Shown: positions 7,906-16,334, counted from the stretch's first letter. The stretch: DNA of 34,930 bases from Paludibacteraceae bacterium (GCA_017550335.1 JAFZPM010000023.1:1-34930); one strand, 5' to 3'. Numbers and translations: made by a program. Notes: a model not told the origin generated them from the letters alone.

Positions 7906-9018
7906 ATGGAAGACTTCGTCGTATCTGCAAGGAAATATCGCCCGTCCACATTCTTGTCCGTCGTCGGACAGAGTGCGTTGACCAATACGTTGAAGCGTTC
8001 CATCGCCAGCAAGCATCTGGCACATGCCTATCTGTTCTGTGGTCCGCGCGGTGTGGGAAAAACCACTTGCGCGAGAATCTTCGCTAAGACAATCAATTGC
8101 TCGAACCTTACCGCGGACGGAGACGCATGCAATGAATGCGAGTCCTGCAGGGCGTTCAATGAGCAACGATCATACAACATCCATGAACTCGATGCGGCTT
8201 CCAATAACTCCGTGGAGGATATCAGGTTGCTGATCGAACAGGTGCGTATCCCTCCTCAGGTGGGACAATACAGCGTCTACATCATCGACGAGGTGCACAT
8301 GCTTTCACAGGCCGCCTTCAACGCGTTCCTGAAAACGCTGGAAGAGCCTCCAGCTCATGCGATATTCATCCTCGCGACAACCGAGAAGCACAAGATCTTG
8401 CCTACCATACTCTCCCGATGCCAAATCTACGATTTTAACCGTATGGGCATAGAGGACACCGTCAAACATTTGCAGATGGTGGCCGAAAAGGAGGGCATTA
8501 AGGCCGAGGTGGAGGCGCTGGGTATCATCGCGCAGAAAGCGGACGGAGGTATGCGTGACGCATTGTCCATCTTCGACCAGATAGCGGCCAGTACGGATGG
8601 TAACATCACTTACAAAGGTGTCTTGGATAACCTGAATGTGCTGGATTATGACTACTACTTCAAATTAGTGGATTATTTCTTCTCGGGGAAAGTCTCCGAA
8701 TGCCTGCTGATTTTCAATGAGATACTGAATAAGGGCTTTGAGGCGCAGAATTTCGTGAATGGACTCAGTTCCCATCTGAGGAACCTGATGGTCTGCAAGG
8801 ACGCGCAGACGGTCCAACTCTTGGATGTGGGAGCCAATGTGAAGGAGCAATACCTGAAACAGGCGCAAAACGAGATGTGCTCCAACGAATTCCTCTACAA
8901 GGCTCTGATGGTTTGTAACCAATGCGACCTGAATTATAAAGTCAGCAAGAATAAACGGTTACTCGTGGAGCTGACGCTTATCCGACTTTGCCAATTGTCG
9001 GATGAAAAAAAAAAATAA
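7906..9018 (+). CDS. dnaX: DNA polymerase III gamma subunit (dnaX frame 0)
   Basis: 370 aa. This is the clamp-loader ATPase that opens the sliding clamp at the replication fork. The AAA+ marks are Walker A GPRGVGKTT (46-54), a four-cysteine zinc module (Cys65, 75, 78, 81), DEVH (128-131), sensor-like ATTE (157-160) and the TILSRCQ arginine-finger segment (167-173). The clamp-loader collar domain follows to about 365. The frame stops with TAA immediately after a run of 11 A (9005-9015), giving a gamma-like product that lacks the tau tail. The missing tail is encoded in the next frame at 9002-9646. Removing one A joins the frames into one 579-aa DnaX of ordinary length for this phylum. Confidence 0.95.
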   Translation: MEDFVVSARKYRPSTFLSVVGQSALTNTLKRSIASKHLAHAYLFCGPRGVGKTTCARIFAKTINCSNLTADGDACNECESCRAFNEQRSYNIHELDAASNNSVEDIRLLIEQVRIPPQVGQYSVYIIDEVHMLSQAAFNAFLKTLEEPPAHAIFILATTEKHKILPTILSRCQIYDFNRMGIEDTVKHLQMVAEKEGIKAEVEALGIIAQKADGGMRDALSIFDQIAASTDGNITYKGVLDNLNVLDYDYYFKLVDYFFSGKVSECLLIFNEILNKGFEAQNFVNGLSSHLRNLMVCKDAQTVQLLDVGANVKEQYLKQAQNEMCSNEFLYKALMVCNQCDLNYKVSKNKRLLVELTLIRLCQLSDEKKK

Positions 9019-9646
9019 CTGGGTAGACGAGTGGTTTCCCCAGGAAGAACCCATCGATATCTTCCTTCCTAGCACGATCGCTCTCCGACAAGGTGCGCAA
9101 CCGGCGAGAAACAGCGCCGCGACACCTGCTCCTCAATCTCCACAGTCTGTACAGATGCCTGCGAAGCAATCCCCCAAACCGGGCGCTGGTAGGGTTATGT
9201 CTTTTTCCATCAAGGATTCCATGCAGAAGAAAGTGGAGGTGGAACAGAAGAAGGCGGAGGAGACCGTGGCGATAAGCGCGGAAAGAGAGGCCTTCTCTCA
9301 GGAATCGCTCGTCAAGGTTTGGAACAACTACATCCAGTTCGCGAAGGATAAACCTGTCCTGCTGCAAACTATCCAACAATGTAAACCTGTGTTGGGGACT
9401 GATTGCAGGATCATGTTGGCTGTGTACAACTCTTCCCAGGAGGAAATCATGTTGGACGAGAGGATTAGACTTGTGAATTACCTCAGGAAAGAACTTCATA
9501 ATGGCAATATCGAGCTGGAGATTAGGATTTGTGAGGCGAACGAGAACATGAAAACGTATTCCAACAAGGAATTGTTCATCAAAATGATGGAGCATAATCC
9601 TAGCTTGTCTAAACTTACCAAAGAACTGGGCCTGGAACTCTCCTGA
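9002..9646 (+). CDS. dnaX: tau-specific C-terminal part of DnaX (shifted frame)
   Basis: 214 codons open from an ATG at 9002 that overlaps the end of the gamma frame. The ATG has no ribosome site and is probably incidental. The sequence starts with a polar segment, then a Pro/Gln/Ala-rich linker (about 30-65), then a Glu/Lys-rich helix and a compact domain (about 98-214; SLVKVWNNYIQFAKDKP, ending LSKLTKELGLELS). A linker plus small C-terminal domain is what distinguishes tau from gamma; tau contacts the polymerase core and the helicase. It is best read as the 3' portion of dnaX rather than a separate gene. Other readings are a real second start or a sequence error in the A-run. Confidence 0.8.
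   Translation: MKKKNNWVDEWFPQEEPIDIFLPSTIALRQGAQPARNSAATPAPQSPQSVQMPAKQSPKPGAGRVMSFSIKDSMQKKVEVEQKKAEETVAISAEREAFSQESLVKVWNNYIQFAKDKPVLLQTIQQCKPVLGTDCRIMLAVYNSSQEEIMLDERIRLVNYLRKELHNGNIELEIRICEANENMKTYSNKELFIKMMEHNPSLSKLTKELGLELS
9005..9015 (+). promoter_or_regulatory. A11 slippery run joining the dnaX frames
   Basis: Eleven A are followed directly by TAA in the gamma frame. Loss of one A in the transcript, or an equivalent ribosome shift, carries reading into the tau frame. Transcriptional slippage at an A-run makes gamma and tau in Thermus, and ribosomal frameshifting does so in E. coli. A weak 5-bp hairpin CTGGG/CCCAG (9019-9023 with 9039-9043) lies just downstream. Confidence 0.55.
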
Positions 9647-9661
9647 CCAGATGAGGACGCG

Positions 9662-9710
9662 GAAAAAAGAAGGCGCGGAGAAAAAATATTTCCTCCGCGC
9701 CTTCTTCGAA
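9662..9710 (-). terminator. Strong terminator hairpin, best on the minus strand
   Basis: A perfect 12-bp stem, GAAGGCGCGGAG (9669-9680) with CTCCGCGCCTTC (9693-9704). On the minus strand a run of six T follows at once; on the plus strand there is no T-run. It therefore suits a leftward transcript from the 9731-10093 region, though the hairpin may also stop dnaX transcripts. Confidence 0.75.
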
Positions 9711-9730
9711 AAAGAACAATTAATTTTACT

Positions 9731-10093
9731 TCATGCCGTTGGGAACGACAGGTTCGCATCCGCTTCGATAGTGATGGACCTCGCAAAACTTTTCAGAAAC
9801 GAAATGGTCTCTTCCGATGGCGACAAGCAATCCTCTGTCGAAACAACTTCATCGGTCATTTCGTTCCTGCTGTCTTCCGTCCAATCGTAAATAAGAATGT
9901 TAGGGGTAAAAGTTTTTATCATACGCACATTGTTTTTGATGTTTGTTATTGCCTTTCGTATGAGTAACGGACTTATATCGTTTTTATTATGGGAAAAATG
10001 AATTAAAGATGAATGTGGTTCGTTTTTTTTCGAGCGAAGGCCGATGTGTGACAGAAGGAGGCCGAGGAGACCTCCTGGTAGAATGACAGCCAA
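9731..10093 (-). CDS. Small hypothetical protein, doubtful
   Basis: 120 codons from a TTG start, with no ATG upstream before the previous in-frame stop. The N-terminus is hydrophobic (LPGGLLGLLLSHIGL) and could be a short membrane or signal segment; the rest is polar and matches nothing I recognise. The support for a real gene is the strong leftward terminator 21 bp after its stop. Against it are the TTG start and the lack of a recognisable promoter. A shorter start at an internal ATG is possible. Confidence 0.35.
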   Translation of the reverse strand: MAVILPGGLLGLLLSHIGLRSKKNEPHSSLIHFSHNKNDISPLLIRKAITNIKNNVRMIKTFTPNILIYDWTEDSRNEMTDEVVSTEDCLSPSEETISFLKSFARSITIEADANLSFPTA

Positions 10094-10472
10094 CGGAATC
10101 TTGACAAAAAACCGACGGAATTTATTTTCGGAATGTGTTCCCCGATTTTCACGAATGGTGAAATTTTAAGATTTTCCTTTGGGATTGTGTTTGGTAAAAG
10201 ATAGGGGACGTGACATTTTTCCGTGAATGCGATTGAAAAAAATTCTTCGACAAGAAAATTTTAATTGATATAAGAAAAATCAATTAAATGCATGTTTTTG
10301 AGTGTGTATTTTGTTCAAAAACTCAAAATCGTCCACATATTTTTTCAAATTGTACACATGGAAACCATGTCAATGGGATAATATTGCAATGAAAAATTAA
10401 TGACCCTTATTTGTAAACATAAACACTATATGCAAACCTTAATTTAGTACCATTTTGAAGCACAATAAGAAT

Positions 10473-10514
10473 AAGTCGTGAAGTTCTTTCACGGCTTTTC
10501 TTGGTTTTTAAGGG
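10473..10514 (+). terminator. Probable imperfect terminator hairpin
   Basis: AAGTCGTGAA (10473-10482) pairs with TTCACGGCTT (10488-10497), 10 bp including one G-U, around a 5-nt loop. The tail TTCTTGGTTTTT is T-rich but interrupted by GG. Confidence 0.45.
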
Positions 10515-10785
10515 GGTACTAGATGTTGTTCGGGAGGGAGAAGCCCCGTGGCTTGGGTTGGAAAACACAGGCTTGCGATGTGGAAAAAACGTAGAATCGT
10601 GTGGATTTTCTCTTTTCTCCACAAAAAATCGCGAATAGTCCACAAGGAAAATGCGATTTCTCCGTAAACTTGCAATAGAAACGATAAGGAATAGAAACCG
10701 TAAGTTTCGAATTTAAAATTAGACCCTATTATATAAATATACTATATCCGTCTAACCTTAGAGAAACGTGAAAAAAACTAGTTTG

Positions 10786-10826
10786 CGACAAGAGCTTAAT
10801 CATTTGATTAGGCTCTTGTCGTTTTT
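10786..10826 (+). terminator. Rho-independent terminator, source transcript unknown
   Basis: A 16-bp stem (10786-10801 with 10806-10821, CGACAAGAGC...GCTCTTGTCG, one G-U) has a 4-nt loop and is followed by five T. The T-run is on the plus strand, yet no plus-strand gene lies directly upstream. On the minus strand the hairpin lies 44 bp after murB and could act in its 3' end as well. Confidence 0.75.
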
Positions 10827-10869
10827 ATACCTATGGAATCGTGTATAGGTCGGACGGGTAGGTCTGGTC

Positions 10870-11889
10870 TTATTCAGGGATTTTTATCACTTCAGGAGAA
10901 ATTTCCACACCGAACTTTTCTTTTACGGAACGTACGATGCTTTGCGCAAGTTTCCATACTTCCTTGCCGGTTGCGTTTCCATGGTTAACCAATACCAACG
11001 CTTGCTTCTCGTACACGCCTGCGTTGCCCATTTTCTTTCCTTTCCAACCTGATTGCTCGATCATCCATCCTGCGGGTATCTTGCATCCTTCCCCCATTTC
11101 GTAGAAAGGCATTTTGGGATAGTCGCAAAGCAATCTGTCCACCACGGCGCGATCCACCACGGGGTTCTTGAAGAAGCTTCCGGCGCTGCCGATAACAGCG
11201 GGGTCCGGCAATTTTTCGTGGCGGATACGACATACGGTCTCTCGAACCTCACGCAAGGCCTCCCCGTTTTCCGAGAATTGGTCGGGTAGGGCGGATCGTA
11301 GGTTCCCGTAATCCAGGCGCAGTTTCCAGTCGCTCTTTTTGGTCAGACGGAAGTCCACCGAGACAACCACATACTGCGGGTTTGACTTGAAAAAACTGTT
11401 GCGGTAGCCAAATGTGCATTCGGCATTGGTGAATGTGCGGGACGAACCATCCCTTGTGTCAAATACTAAGACGCTTTCCACCACATCTTTCGCCTCCACG
11501 CCGTATGCTCCGACGTTCTGGACCGGGGCGGCGCCGACACTGCAAGGAATGGCGGATAGGTTCTCCATACCCCCCCAACCTTTATCGACCGCCTGTGCGA
11601 TGAAATCGTCTAATACGAGCCCGGCTTCCGCTCTCACAAGTAGGGTATGGTCATTTTCCTCCAATATTTCTATCTGTTGAGCGGTGGAATGGATGATTAC
11701 TCCATGGTAATCGTCGCAGAAAAGCAGGTTTGCTCCGCATCCGACAGACATCCATTTCCCCTCGAACGTTTTGTTGTTGTATAGCTCTTTCAGGTCTTCG
11801 ATGCCCGCATATTCGATGAATCGGTCGCATAGCGCAGGGATGCCAAACGTGTTATTCCCCTTCAATTGATAATTTTTATATTCTTTCAT
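10870..11889 (-). CDS. murB: UDP-N-acetylenolpyruvoylglucosamine reductase
   Basis: 339 aa, close to the 342 aa of E. coli MurB. This cytoplasmic FAD enzyme uses NADPH to reduce UDP-GlcNAc-enolpyruvate to UDP-MurNAc, the second committed step of peptidoglycan synthesis. The FAD-binding part includes the MSVGCGANLLF and IPCSVGAAPVQNVGAYG segments. CTFGYRNSFFK (158-168) carries the substrate arginine and marks the type I (E. coli-like) enzyme. The catalytic serine is Ser238 in GSAGSFFKNP. The C-terminal glutamate region FGVEISPEV is present. The gene is alone on its strand and divergent from tRNA-His. Confidence 0.97.
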   Translation of the reverse strand: MKEYKNYQLKGNNTFGIPALCDRFIEYAGIEDLKELYNNKTFEGKWMSVGCGANLLFCDDYHGVIIHSTAQQIEILEENDHTLLVRAEAGLVLDDFIAQAVDKGWGGMENLSAIPCSVGAAPVQNVGAYGVEAKDVVESVLVFDTRDGSSRTFTNAECTFGYRNSFFKSNPQYVVVSVDFRLTKKSDWKLRLDYGNLRSALPDQFSENGEALREVRETVCRIRHEKLPDPAVIGSAGSFFKNPVVDRAVVDRLLCDYPKMPFYEMGEGCKIPAGWMIEQSGWKGKKMGNAGVYEKQALVLVNHGNATGKEVWKLAQSIVRSVKEKFGVEISPEVIKIPE

Positions 11890-11907
11890 GTGCTTTTTCT
11901 TTTAACA

Positions 11908-11915
11908 CAAAGTTA
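11908..11915 (-). promoter_or_regulatory. -7 box of murB
   Basis: Minus strand TAACTTTG, 18 nt before the ATG at 11889, so the leader would be very short. No TTG is found at the -33 position, so the match is partial. Confidence 0.45.
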
Positions 11916-12094
11916 ACCTTTCGCCACTAAAAAGCATAAAATCGATATGGAAAAAACAACCCGACAGCCTTCTTCTTTGTTTTTGTTCCTTTCGTACGGA
12001 GTGCAAAAGGTCCTGTTTCTGTCATTCCGCGTATTTTTAAATATTTGATAGACAATGCGATTGCATGTATTTCGAAAAAATCCGTCGTGGTCGC

Positions 12095-12125
12095 TTGCAA
12101 AAACGGAGAATTAGCCGTATCTTTG
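12095..12125 (+). promoter_or_regulatory. Promoter of tRNA-His
   Basis: TTG (12095-12097), 20 nt, TATCTTTG (12118-12125), a full match 16 nt before the tRNA. Confidence 0.75.
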
Positions 12126-12141
12126 CACCGCAAATTTGATG

Positions 12142-12215
12142 GTGGGAATAGCTCAGTTGGTTAGAGTATCAGATTGTGGTCCTGAGGGTCGTGGGTTCGA
12201 TCCCCATTTCCCACC
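12142..12215 (+). tRNA. tRNA-His(GTG)
   Basis: A 74-nt cloverleaf. Acceptor GTGGGAA pairs with TTCCCAC, the D-arm is GCTC...GAGT, the anticodon loop TTGTGGT gives anticodon GTG, and the T-arm is GTGGG-TTCGATC-CCCAT. C73 follows the acceptor and a G at 12141 can supply the extra G-1 typical of tRNA-His. The full CCA is not encoded. The last pair of the anticodon stem is an A-C mismatch. Confidence 0.95.
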
Positions 12216-12228
12216 CAAAGAAAGGCAG

Positions 12229-12257
12229 AGCCGCTTCCAAATGGAGGCGGCTTTTTT
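12229..12257 (+). terminator. Terminator after tRNA-His
   Basis: AGCCGCTTCC pairs with GGAGGCGGCT (one G-U) around a 4-nt loop, and the T-run continues to 12257. Confidence 0.85.
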
Positions 12258-12282
12258 ATTTTCCACATATTCCAACTTTTTA

Positions 12283-12290
12283 TATCTTTG
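12283..12290 (+). promoter_or_regulatory. -7 box ahead of the AmpG-like transporter gene
   Basis: TATCTTTG matches the -7 form 36 nt before the ATG at 12326, but no TTG lies at -33. Confidence 0.45.
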
Positions 12291-12325
12291 AAAAGATTTA
12301 CAGGTGAGTTAAATACAGATTCGGA

Positions 12326-14143
12326 ATGAAAGGAAAAAATAGATCCCCATGGTCATGGGTGCCTTCCCTCTACTTCGCGGAGGGAATCCCTTATGCGGTC
12401 GTAGCGACAACTTTCGCGCTAATCATGTACAAGAGGCTTGGACTATCCAATGCGGATGCCGCCTTCTACACCAGCTGGCTCTATCTGCCATGGGTCATCA
12501 AACCCTTCTGGAGCCCATTTGTGGACATCATGAAGACAAAGAGATGGTGGATCATCGCCATGCAGAGCCTCATCGCTGTAGGCTTGGCGGGTGTCGCTTT
12601 CAGTATTCCGACCACGTTCTTCCTGCAAAGTTCGCTCGCTCTATTGTGGCTCGTGGCGTTCAGCTCGGCCACGCATGACATATCGGCGGACGGGTTCTAT
12701 ATGATCGCCCTCAACGAAAAGCAACAGTCGCTCTTCGTAGGCATACGCAGCACCTTCTACCGCATATCCATGATTGTCGGGCAGGGCGCCCTCGTCATGT
12801 TGGCCGGCCACCTCGAAAACATGTCCGGACTCGAGCCCGTGGTTATCAATGTGAGCAATGAGGATACTATTCTGGAACAAGATCAAGTTGTGGACAACTC
12901 GTCCGAAGGATTATGCTTCGTGTATGACAAAAACTTGTTTCTCAAGACAGTGTCTGTGGAGAATGTTGAAGACCTCAAGAAGGATTTAGATTTAGTGGAG
13001 GCCACCAACGCCCGGAATGGTTTTGTCTCCCTAGATAAGACGGAGAATCCGCAGCCAATGGAGATAGGATTCTGGCAAAGAAAAGTGTCCGACCCTCTGA
13101 AGAAAAAACTCTCTTCTGTTTTCAGGGAAAGAAAGGTGCATGACGAAGATACACCAGCCAGAACTTGTGCGATTGCAGGTGGCAGGGTACGACTCTCCCA
13201 AAAACCGGGGAAAGAGATTGCCCTCAACTTCAGGCAAACCCGTGGGGATAAGAGTATTACCCTTCTTGGCCAGGATCGGTATGTGTTCAACGACGACAAT
13301 TGGGACAAGCCTTTGATTCTCTTGTTTCAACTCGACCCACGTGCGAAAGAGACGTGCGTGGCGGAGTTCACCGGGTCTTCTGGCGACACGCCTCACGCAT
13401 GGAGCATAACCTTCTTCATCTGTGCGGCGCTTTTCATCTGCCTAGCCTTGTACCATTTTTACGCATTGCCGAAGCCTGATAAAGACAAAAGAGTGGAGGA
13501 CAGCAATTCAATCAAGGCTTTCTTCTCTTCCTTTGGCACATTCTTCAGCAAGAAAGGCATCGGTCTCTCAATCGCATTCGTGCTGTTGTATAGGCTCGGA
13601 GAAGCCCAGTTGACCAAGATCGCCTCTCCATTCCTACTGGATTCCGTGCAGGATGGTGGATTGGGCCTTTCCACGTCCGAGATTGGTTTCGCATATGGTA
13701 CGGTGGGTGTGGTTGCCCTTACCGTGGGCGGCATTCTGGGTGGCATAATCGTCTCTAGGGACGGTTTGCGCAAATGGCTGTGGCCGATGGTGTTGAGCAT
13801 GAACGTTCCTAACCTGCTCTATGTGTACATGTCTGTCACCCAACCGGATAGCTATGCGCTGGTCTGCGGACTAGTAGGTGTCGAGCAATTCGGCTACGGC
13901 TTCGGATTCACTGCCTTCATGCTCTACCTCATCTACATTTCGAGGGGTGAATATTCCACTTCCCACTATGCGATATGTACCGGTCTCATGGCGCTGGGCA
14001 TGATGCTCCCTGGCATGATCGCCGGTTGGCTACAGGAGTGCATTGGTTATTCTAATTTCTTCGTGTGGGTCTGCATTTGCACAATACCAGGCATGTTGCT
14101 TATCAGGCGACTTAAGGTGGAGGATGACTTCGGAAAGAAGTAG
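12326..14143 (+). CDS. AmpG-like major facilitator transporter with large inserted loop
   Basis: 605 aa of the major facilitator superfamily. The N-terminus (SPWSWVPSLYFAEGIPYAVV, 7-26) and the segment SATHDISADGF (114-123) resemble AmpG, the inner-membrane importer of anhydromuropeptides in cell-wall recycling; the substrate here is not proven. About six membrane helices precede residue 162 and a second set follows from about 352. Between them lies a hydrophilic insert of about 190 residues with no recognised domain, which is longer than the central loop of E. coli AmpG. A similar insert occurs, as far as I recall, in other Bacteroidota AmpG-like proteins. The gene ends 9 bp from the convergent gene at 14153. 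Confidence 0.85.
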   Translation: MKGKNRSPWSWVPSLYFAEGIPYAVVATTFALIMYKRLGLSNADAAFYTSWLYLPWVIKPFWSPFVDIMKTKRWWIIAMQSLIAVGLAGVAFSIPTTFFLQSSLALLWLVAFSSATHDISADGFYMIALNEKQQSLFVGIRSTFYRISMIVGQGALVMLAGHLENMSGLEPVVINVSNEDTILEQDQVVDNSSEGLCFVYDKNLFLKTVSVENVEDLKKDLDLVEATNARNGFVSLDKTENPQPMEIGFWQRKVSDPLKKKLSSVFRERKVHDEDTPARTCAIAGGRVRLSQKPGKEIALNFRQTRGDKSITLLGQDRYVFNDDNWDKPLILLFQLDPRAKETCVAEFTGSSGDTPHAWSITFFICAALFICLALYHFYALPKPDKDKRVEDSNSIKAFFSSFGTFFSKKGIGLSIAFVLLYRLGEAQLTKIASPFLLDSVQDGGLGLSTSEIGFAYGTVGVVALTVGGILGGIIVSRDGLRKWLWPMVLSMNVPNLLYVYMSVTQPDSYALVCGLVGVEQFGYGFGFTAFMLYLIYISRGEYSTSHYAICTGLMALGMMLPGMIAGWLQECIGYSNFFVWVCICTIPGMLLIRRLKVEDDFGKK

Positions 14144-14152
14144 CCTTCCTTG

Positions 14153-15685
14153 TCACAACGAGTGTCCTCTCTTCTTCGGAATGGACCTCGGTTTGGGGGT
14201 TGATGGTCCCTGCGCCTGAGACTGGTTCTTCTCTTGCGCCTTCGCTTGTGTCTTCGCAGGCGGGGAAAGTCTGCCCGCCGCACCCGAGACGATGCAGTTC
14301 AGGTCTTTGTCCAGCTTTGCGTGGGACTGCTTGTAGGCGATCGTCTCACCGCTCAGGAGACGTTTGCGCTCCGTGTCGTCGAGACCCATCTTGTCCAACG
14401 TGGCGTTGAGGCTCTCCTTGGGTTGCGCGAGGAAGAGGTTCGCCTTGTCTCCCATCATCAGCAGTTTGGCGGTATGTCCGTCCTTCATTGTTAGTGGCTC
14501 GGTCAGTTTGCCGTTTTGTGCGGAGCGGATCTTTTGGACGGCTGCTTCCGTGAAGAGTTCGTCCAACCTGTATTCCTTCTGCTTACCGTCTGTCGTCGGC
14601 AGGGCGATGCGCTCCAGGACTTGGAAATTGCGGGGCTGCAGTTCCTGTGCCGCCATCACCTTTTGGCACTCCTTGTTGATGCGGTTGATGTTCATGACGT
14701 CCACCAGGTCCTGTCCTTTCACATCGATGTCGTTTCTGGGTTTCGATTCGTCGTAGCCGTCTATTTTCTTGAAGAGGTTCTGTGCCACGGCCTCCGCCTT
14801 GTCCACGTCCACGACCGTCACCACGTTGAGGTTCGCCCGTTCCAGCACGTTGTCCGCCGTCTTTTTGGAGGAGATCTCTGTCTTCACATTGCCCAGCACC
14901 AGCACGTTCTCCCCGCTCTCCCTGCATTTTATCTCTGCGGCGAGCCTGCGGTTCAGGTCATCGTAGAGGGGAGAGGGGACTTTGCCGATTTCCTTCTTCG
15001 ACTTCTCTATGTTTCTTCTTATACTGCGTATGTCAGCATCCAATTTTTTGAGGTTCTTTTTCGCCAACTCCACATCCTCATGCTTGGGCGAATTCCGGAT
15101 GATGTCCAACGTGTCTAGCTTTGCTCTTTGGGTGCAGAACAAGTTGCGGCGCAGTTGGAGTTGGGTTAACCGCTTATCAATGATTTTGTATTCATCCTTG
15201 TGTATTTTGTTGTTGCACAATATCATGGATTTTTCCCCGTTACGGAACGAGATTCGTTCCATGCCGTTCCTTTTATCTTCAAGAAGAGATACGACTTTTT
15301 TTTCTGGAATATAATATTGGCTCAAACCACCCTCTCCGTATGCTACGTTTTCCTTAGTCTTCCCAGTCTCCACTTCCAAGTCGCTTTTCAATTTGAACAA
15401 TGCGACTTCGTTGCGGTAGGAACACTCTTTTGTTATACCATTTTGCCATGGTGCGATTTGCAACATCCGATTTAATAATACGTCATCATCTTTGACGATT
15501 TCAAGGGCGTTTTTCGGGAAAAGATATTCGCATGGACGCATCTTCCCGTCCTTGTCATATGAGACAAGGGCGCATAGTTCTGTTCCCGCTTTTAATACAA
15601 CCTTTTCATACGAGTCTATGCCCGCATACTTATCGGTGCCTTGCCATTCCGAGGCTGTTTTTTCAAAAACAAGTTCTTTTTCCAT
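14153..15685 (-). CDS. Large protein of the duplicated two-gene module, copy 1 (function unknown)
   Basis: 510 aa with no signal peptide or membrane helix. Residues 1-82 (ASEWQGTDKYAGIDSYEKVV) are conserved in all three copies. Residues about 83-175 differ most. Residues 178-475 are nearly identical to copy 2 except for a coiled-coil-like stretch (205-235) that differs at about 215-232. The late segment with LTMKDG, then ERKRLLSGETIAYKQSHAKLDKDLN (434-463), faintly recalls the DUF3945-type domains found in Bacteroidota mobile elements, but I am not confident. The C-terminal tail is basic and Gln/Pro-rich, ending in KKRGHSL. It lies 11 nt after the small gene at 15697, so it is the second gene of an operon. 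Confidence 0.85.
   Translation of the reverse strand: MEKELVFEKTASEWQGTDKYAGIDSYEKVVLKAGTELCALVSYDKDGKMRPCEYLFPKNALEIVKDDDVLLNRMLQIAPWQNGITKECSYRNEVALFKLKSDLEVETGKTKENVAYGEGGLSQYYIPEKKVVSLLEDKRNGMERISFRNGEKSMILCNNKIHKDEYKIIDKRLTQLQLRRNLFCTQRAKLDTLDIIRNSPKHEDVELAKKNLKKLDADIRSIRRNIEKSKKEIGKVPSPLYDDLNRRLAAEIKCRESGENVLVLGNVKTEISSKKTADNVLERANLNVVTVVDVDKAEAVAQNLFKKIDGYDESKPRNDIDVKGQDLVDVMNINRINKECQKVMAAQELQPRNFQVLERIALPTTDGKQKEYRLDELFTEAAVQKIRSAQNGKLTEPLTMKDGHTAKLLMMGDKANLFLAQPKESLNATLDKMGLDDTERKRLLSGETIAYKQSHAKLDKDLNCIVSGAAGRLSPPAKTQAKAQEKNQSQAQGPSTPKPRSIPKKRGHSL
14244..15163 (-). repeat. 920-bp direct repeat, left copy
   Basis: It is colinear and nearly identical with 28831-29750, at a constant offset of 14,587 bp. 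It lies inside the large module gene. A diverged patch of about 55 bp (about 14990-15045) interrupts the match without changing its length. Confidence 0.9.
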
Positions 15686-15696
15686 AGGTTATATAT

Positions 15697-16242
15697 TTAT
15701 AAATCGTCGTCCTCGTCCGCTAGGCGATCAAGTTCGATTTTTTCTTCTTCAGTTATGTTATCATATCTTATAGTGATAGAAATGTCTGGTTCATGCATCA
15801 GACAAATATTCGAGCTGAAAGTTCCCCAATCCGTATCATAATCGTTGTCATACTTCTTTGGGTCGGCATTAGATGCATCCATGCCCACTTCACGCATTAA
15901 GAATTCGTCGTGCATCCGCTTGATGTTGAAGGCTTCCTTCTCCCAGTTTTCATCGTAGGGTCTCCAATGAAAATCATATGATTCAACTGAGGTCAGTACA
16001 ATTTTTTCGACATAACCATTATCTCCGTCATCAACGAAAATGGTCATGTACATGTCGCAACCATTCATACGGATAGGTTTGAAACTGAAAAACGGGTCGC
16101 TTAGTTTGAAGTCTTCGTCAATTATCTGATACTCAGAGTTGAACAACCCCGACTTTTGGAACTCCTCCCTGGTCATGAAAGGGTGCACTTCCCATCCTTT
16201 TTCGGCGTCGATGACGAATTTGCCTGTCTTCAAGTCTAACAT
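15697..16242 (-). CDS. Small protein of the duplicated two-gene module, copy 1 (function unknown)
   Basis: 181 aa, cytoplasmic, strongly acidic at its end (DEDDDL). The N-terminus (LDLKTGKFVIDAEKGWEVHPF, then TREEFQKSGLFNSEY) and the segment YDNDYDTDWGTFSSNICLM are almost the same in all three copies, with variation between. The layout, an [IL]DLKTGK start and a W-G...S...DISI-I-Y end, recalls a family of small Bacteroidota proteins often found in multicopy accessory loci; a link to immunity proteins is only a guess. The start has a strong AGGAGG five nt upstream. First gene of the operon. Confidence 0.88.
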   Translation of the reverse strand: MLDLKTGKFVIDAEKGWEVHPFMTREEFQKSGLFNSEYQIIDEDFKLSDPFFSFKPIRMNGCDMYMTIFVDDGDNGYVEKIVLTSVESYDFHWRPYDENWEKEAFNIKRMHDEFLMREVGMDASNADPKKYDNDYDTDWGTFSSNICLMHEPDISITIRYDNITEEEKIELDRLADEDDDL

Positions 16243-16282
16243 ATTGCCTCCTTTTTTTATTGTTTTTTGATTTTATTTTACG

Positions 16283-16334
16283 CAAATATAAGACATAAAT
16301 CTTTCATTGACAAATATTTTTGTGTTAAAAATAC
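16283..16334 (-). promoter_or_regulatory. Module promoter, copy 1, with upstream element
   Basis: Minus strand TTTG (16311-16314), 20 nt, TATATTTG (16283-16290). The element GTATTTTTAACAC (16322-16334) lies just upstream and recurs at the same place in the other two module promoters. AGGAGG precedes the ATG. Confidence 0.8.

Larger units (their letters stand above)
10094..10869. other. Gene-poor AT-rich stretch with orphan hairpins
   Basis: I see no supportable protein gene. Two plus-strand hairpins lie here, at 10473-10497 (AAGTCGTGAA with TTCACGGCTT, then a T-rich tail) and at 10786-10826. Nothing recognisable feeds into them, so one or more short untranslated RNAs may be made from this region, but no full-consensus promoter was found. 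Confidence 0.4.

Noticed and set aside
10407..10643. 78-codon minus-strand frame
   Set aside because: Low-complexity Ser/Thr/Lys composition, crosses a hairpin and lacks promoter or ribosome site.
12319..14143. Frameshift or fusion in the transporter gene because of the long loop
   Set aside because: The frame is continuous, with helices of one family on both sides, so an inserted loop explains it better.
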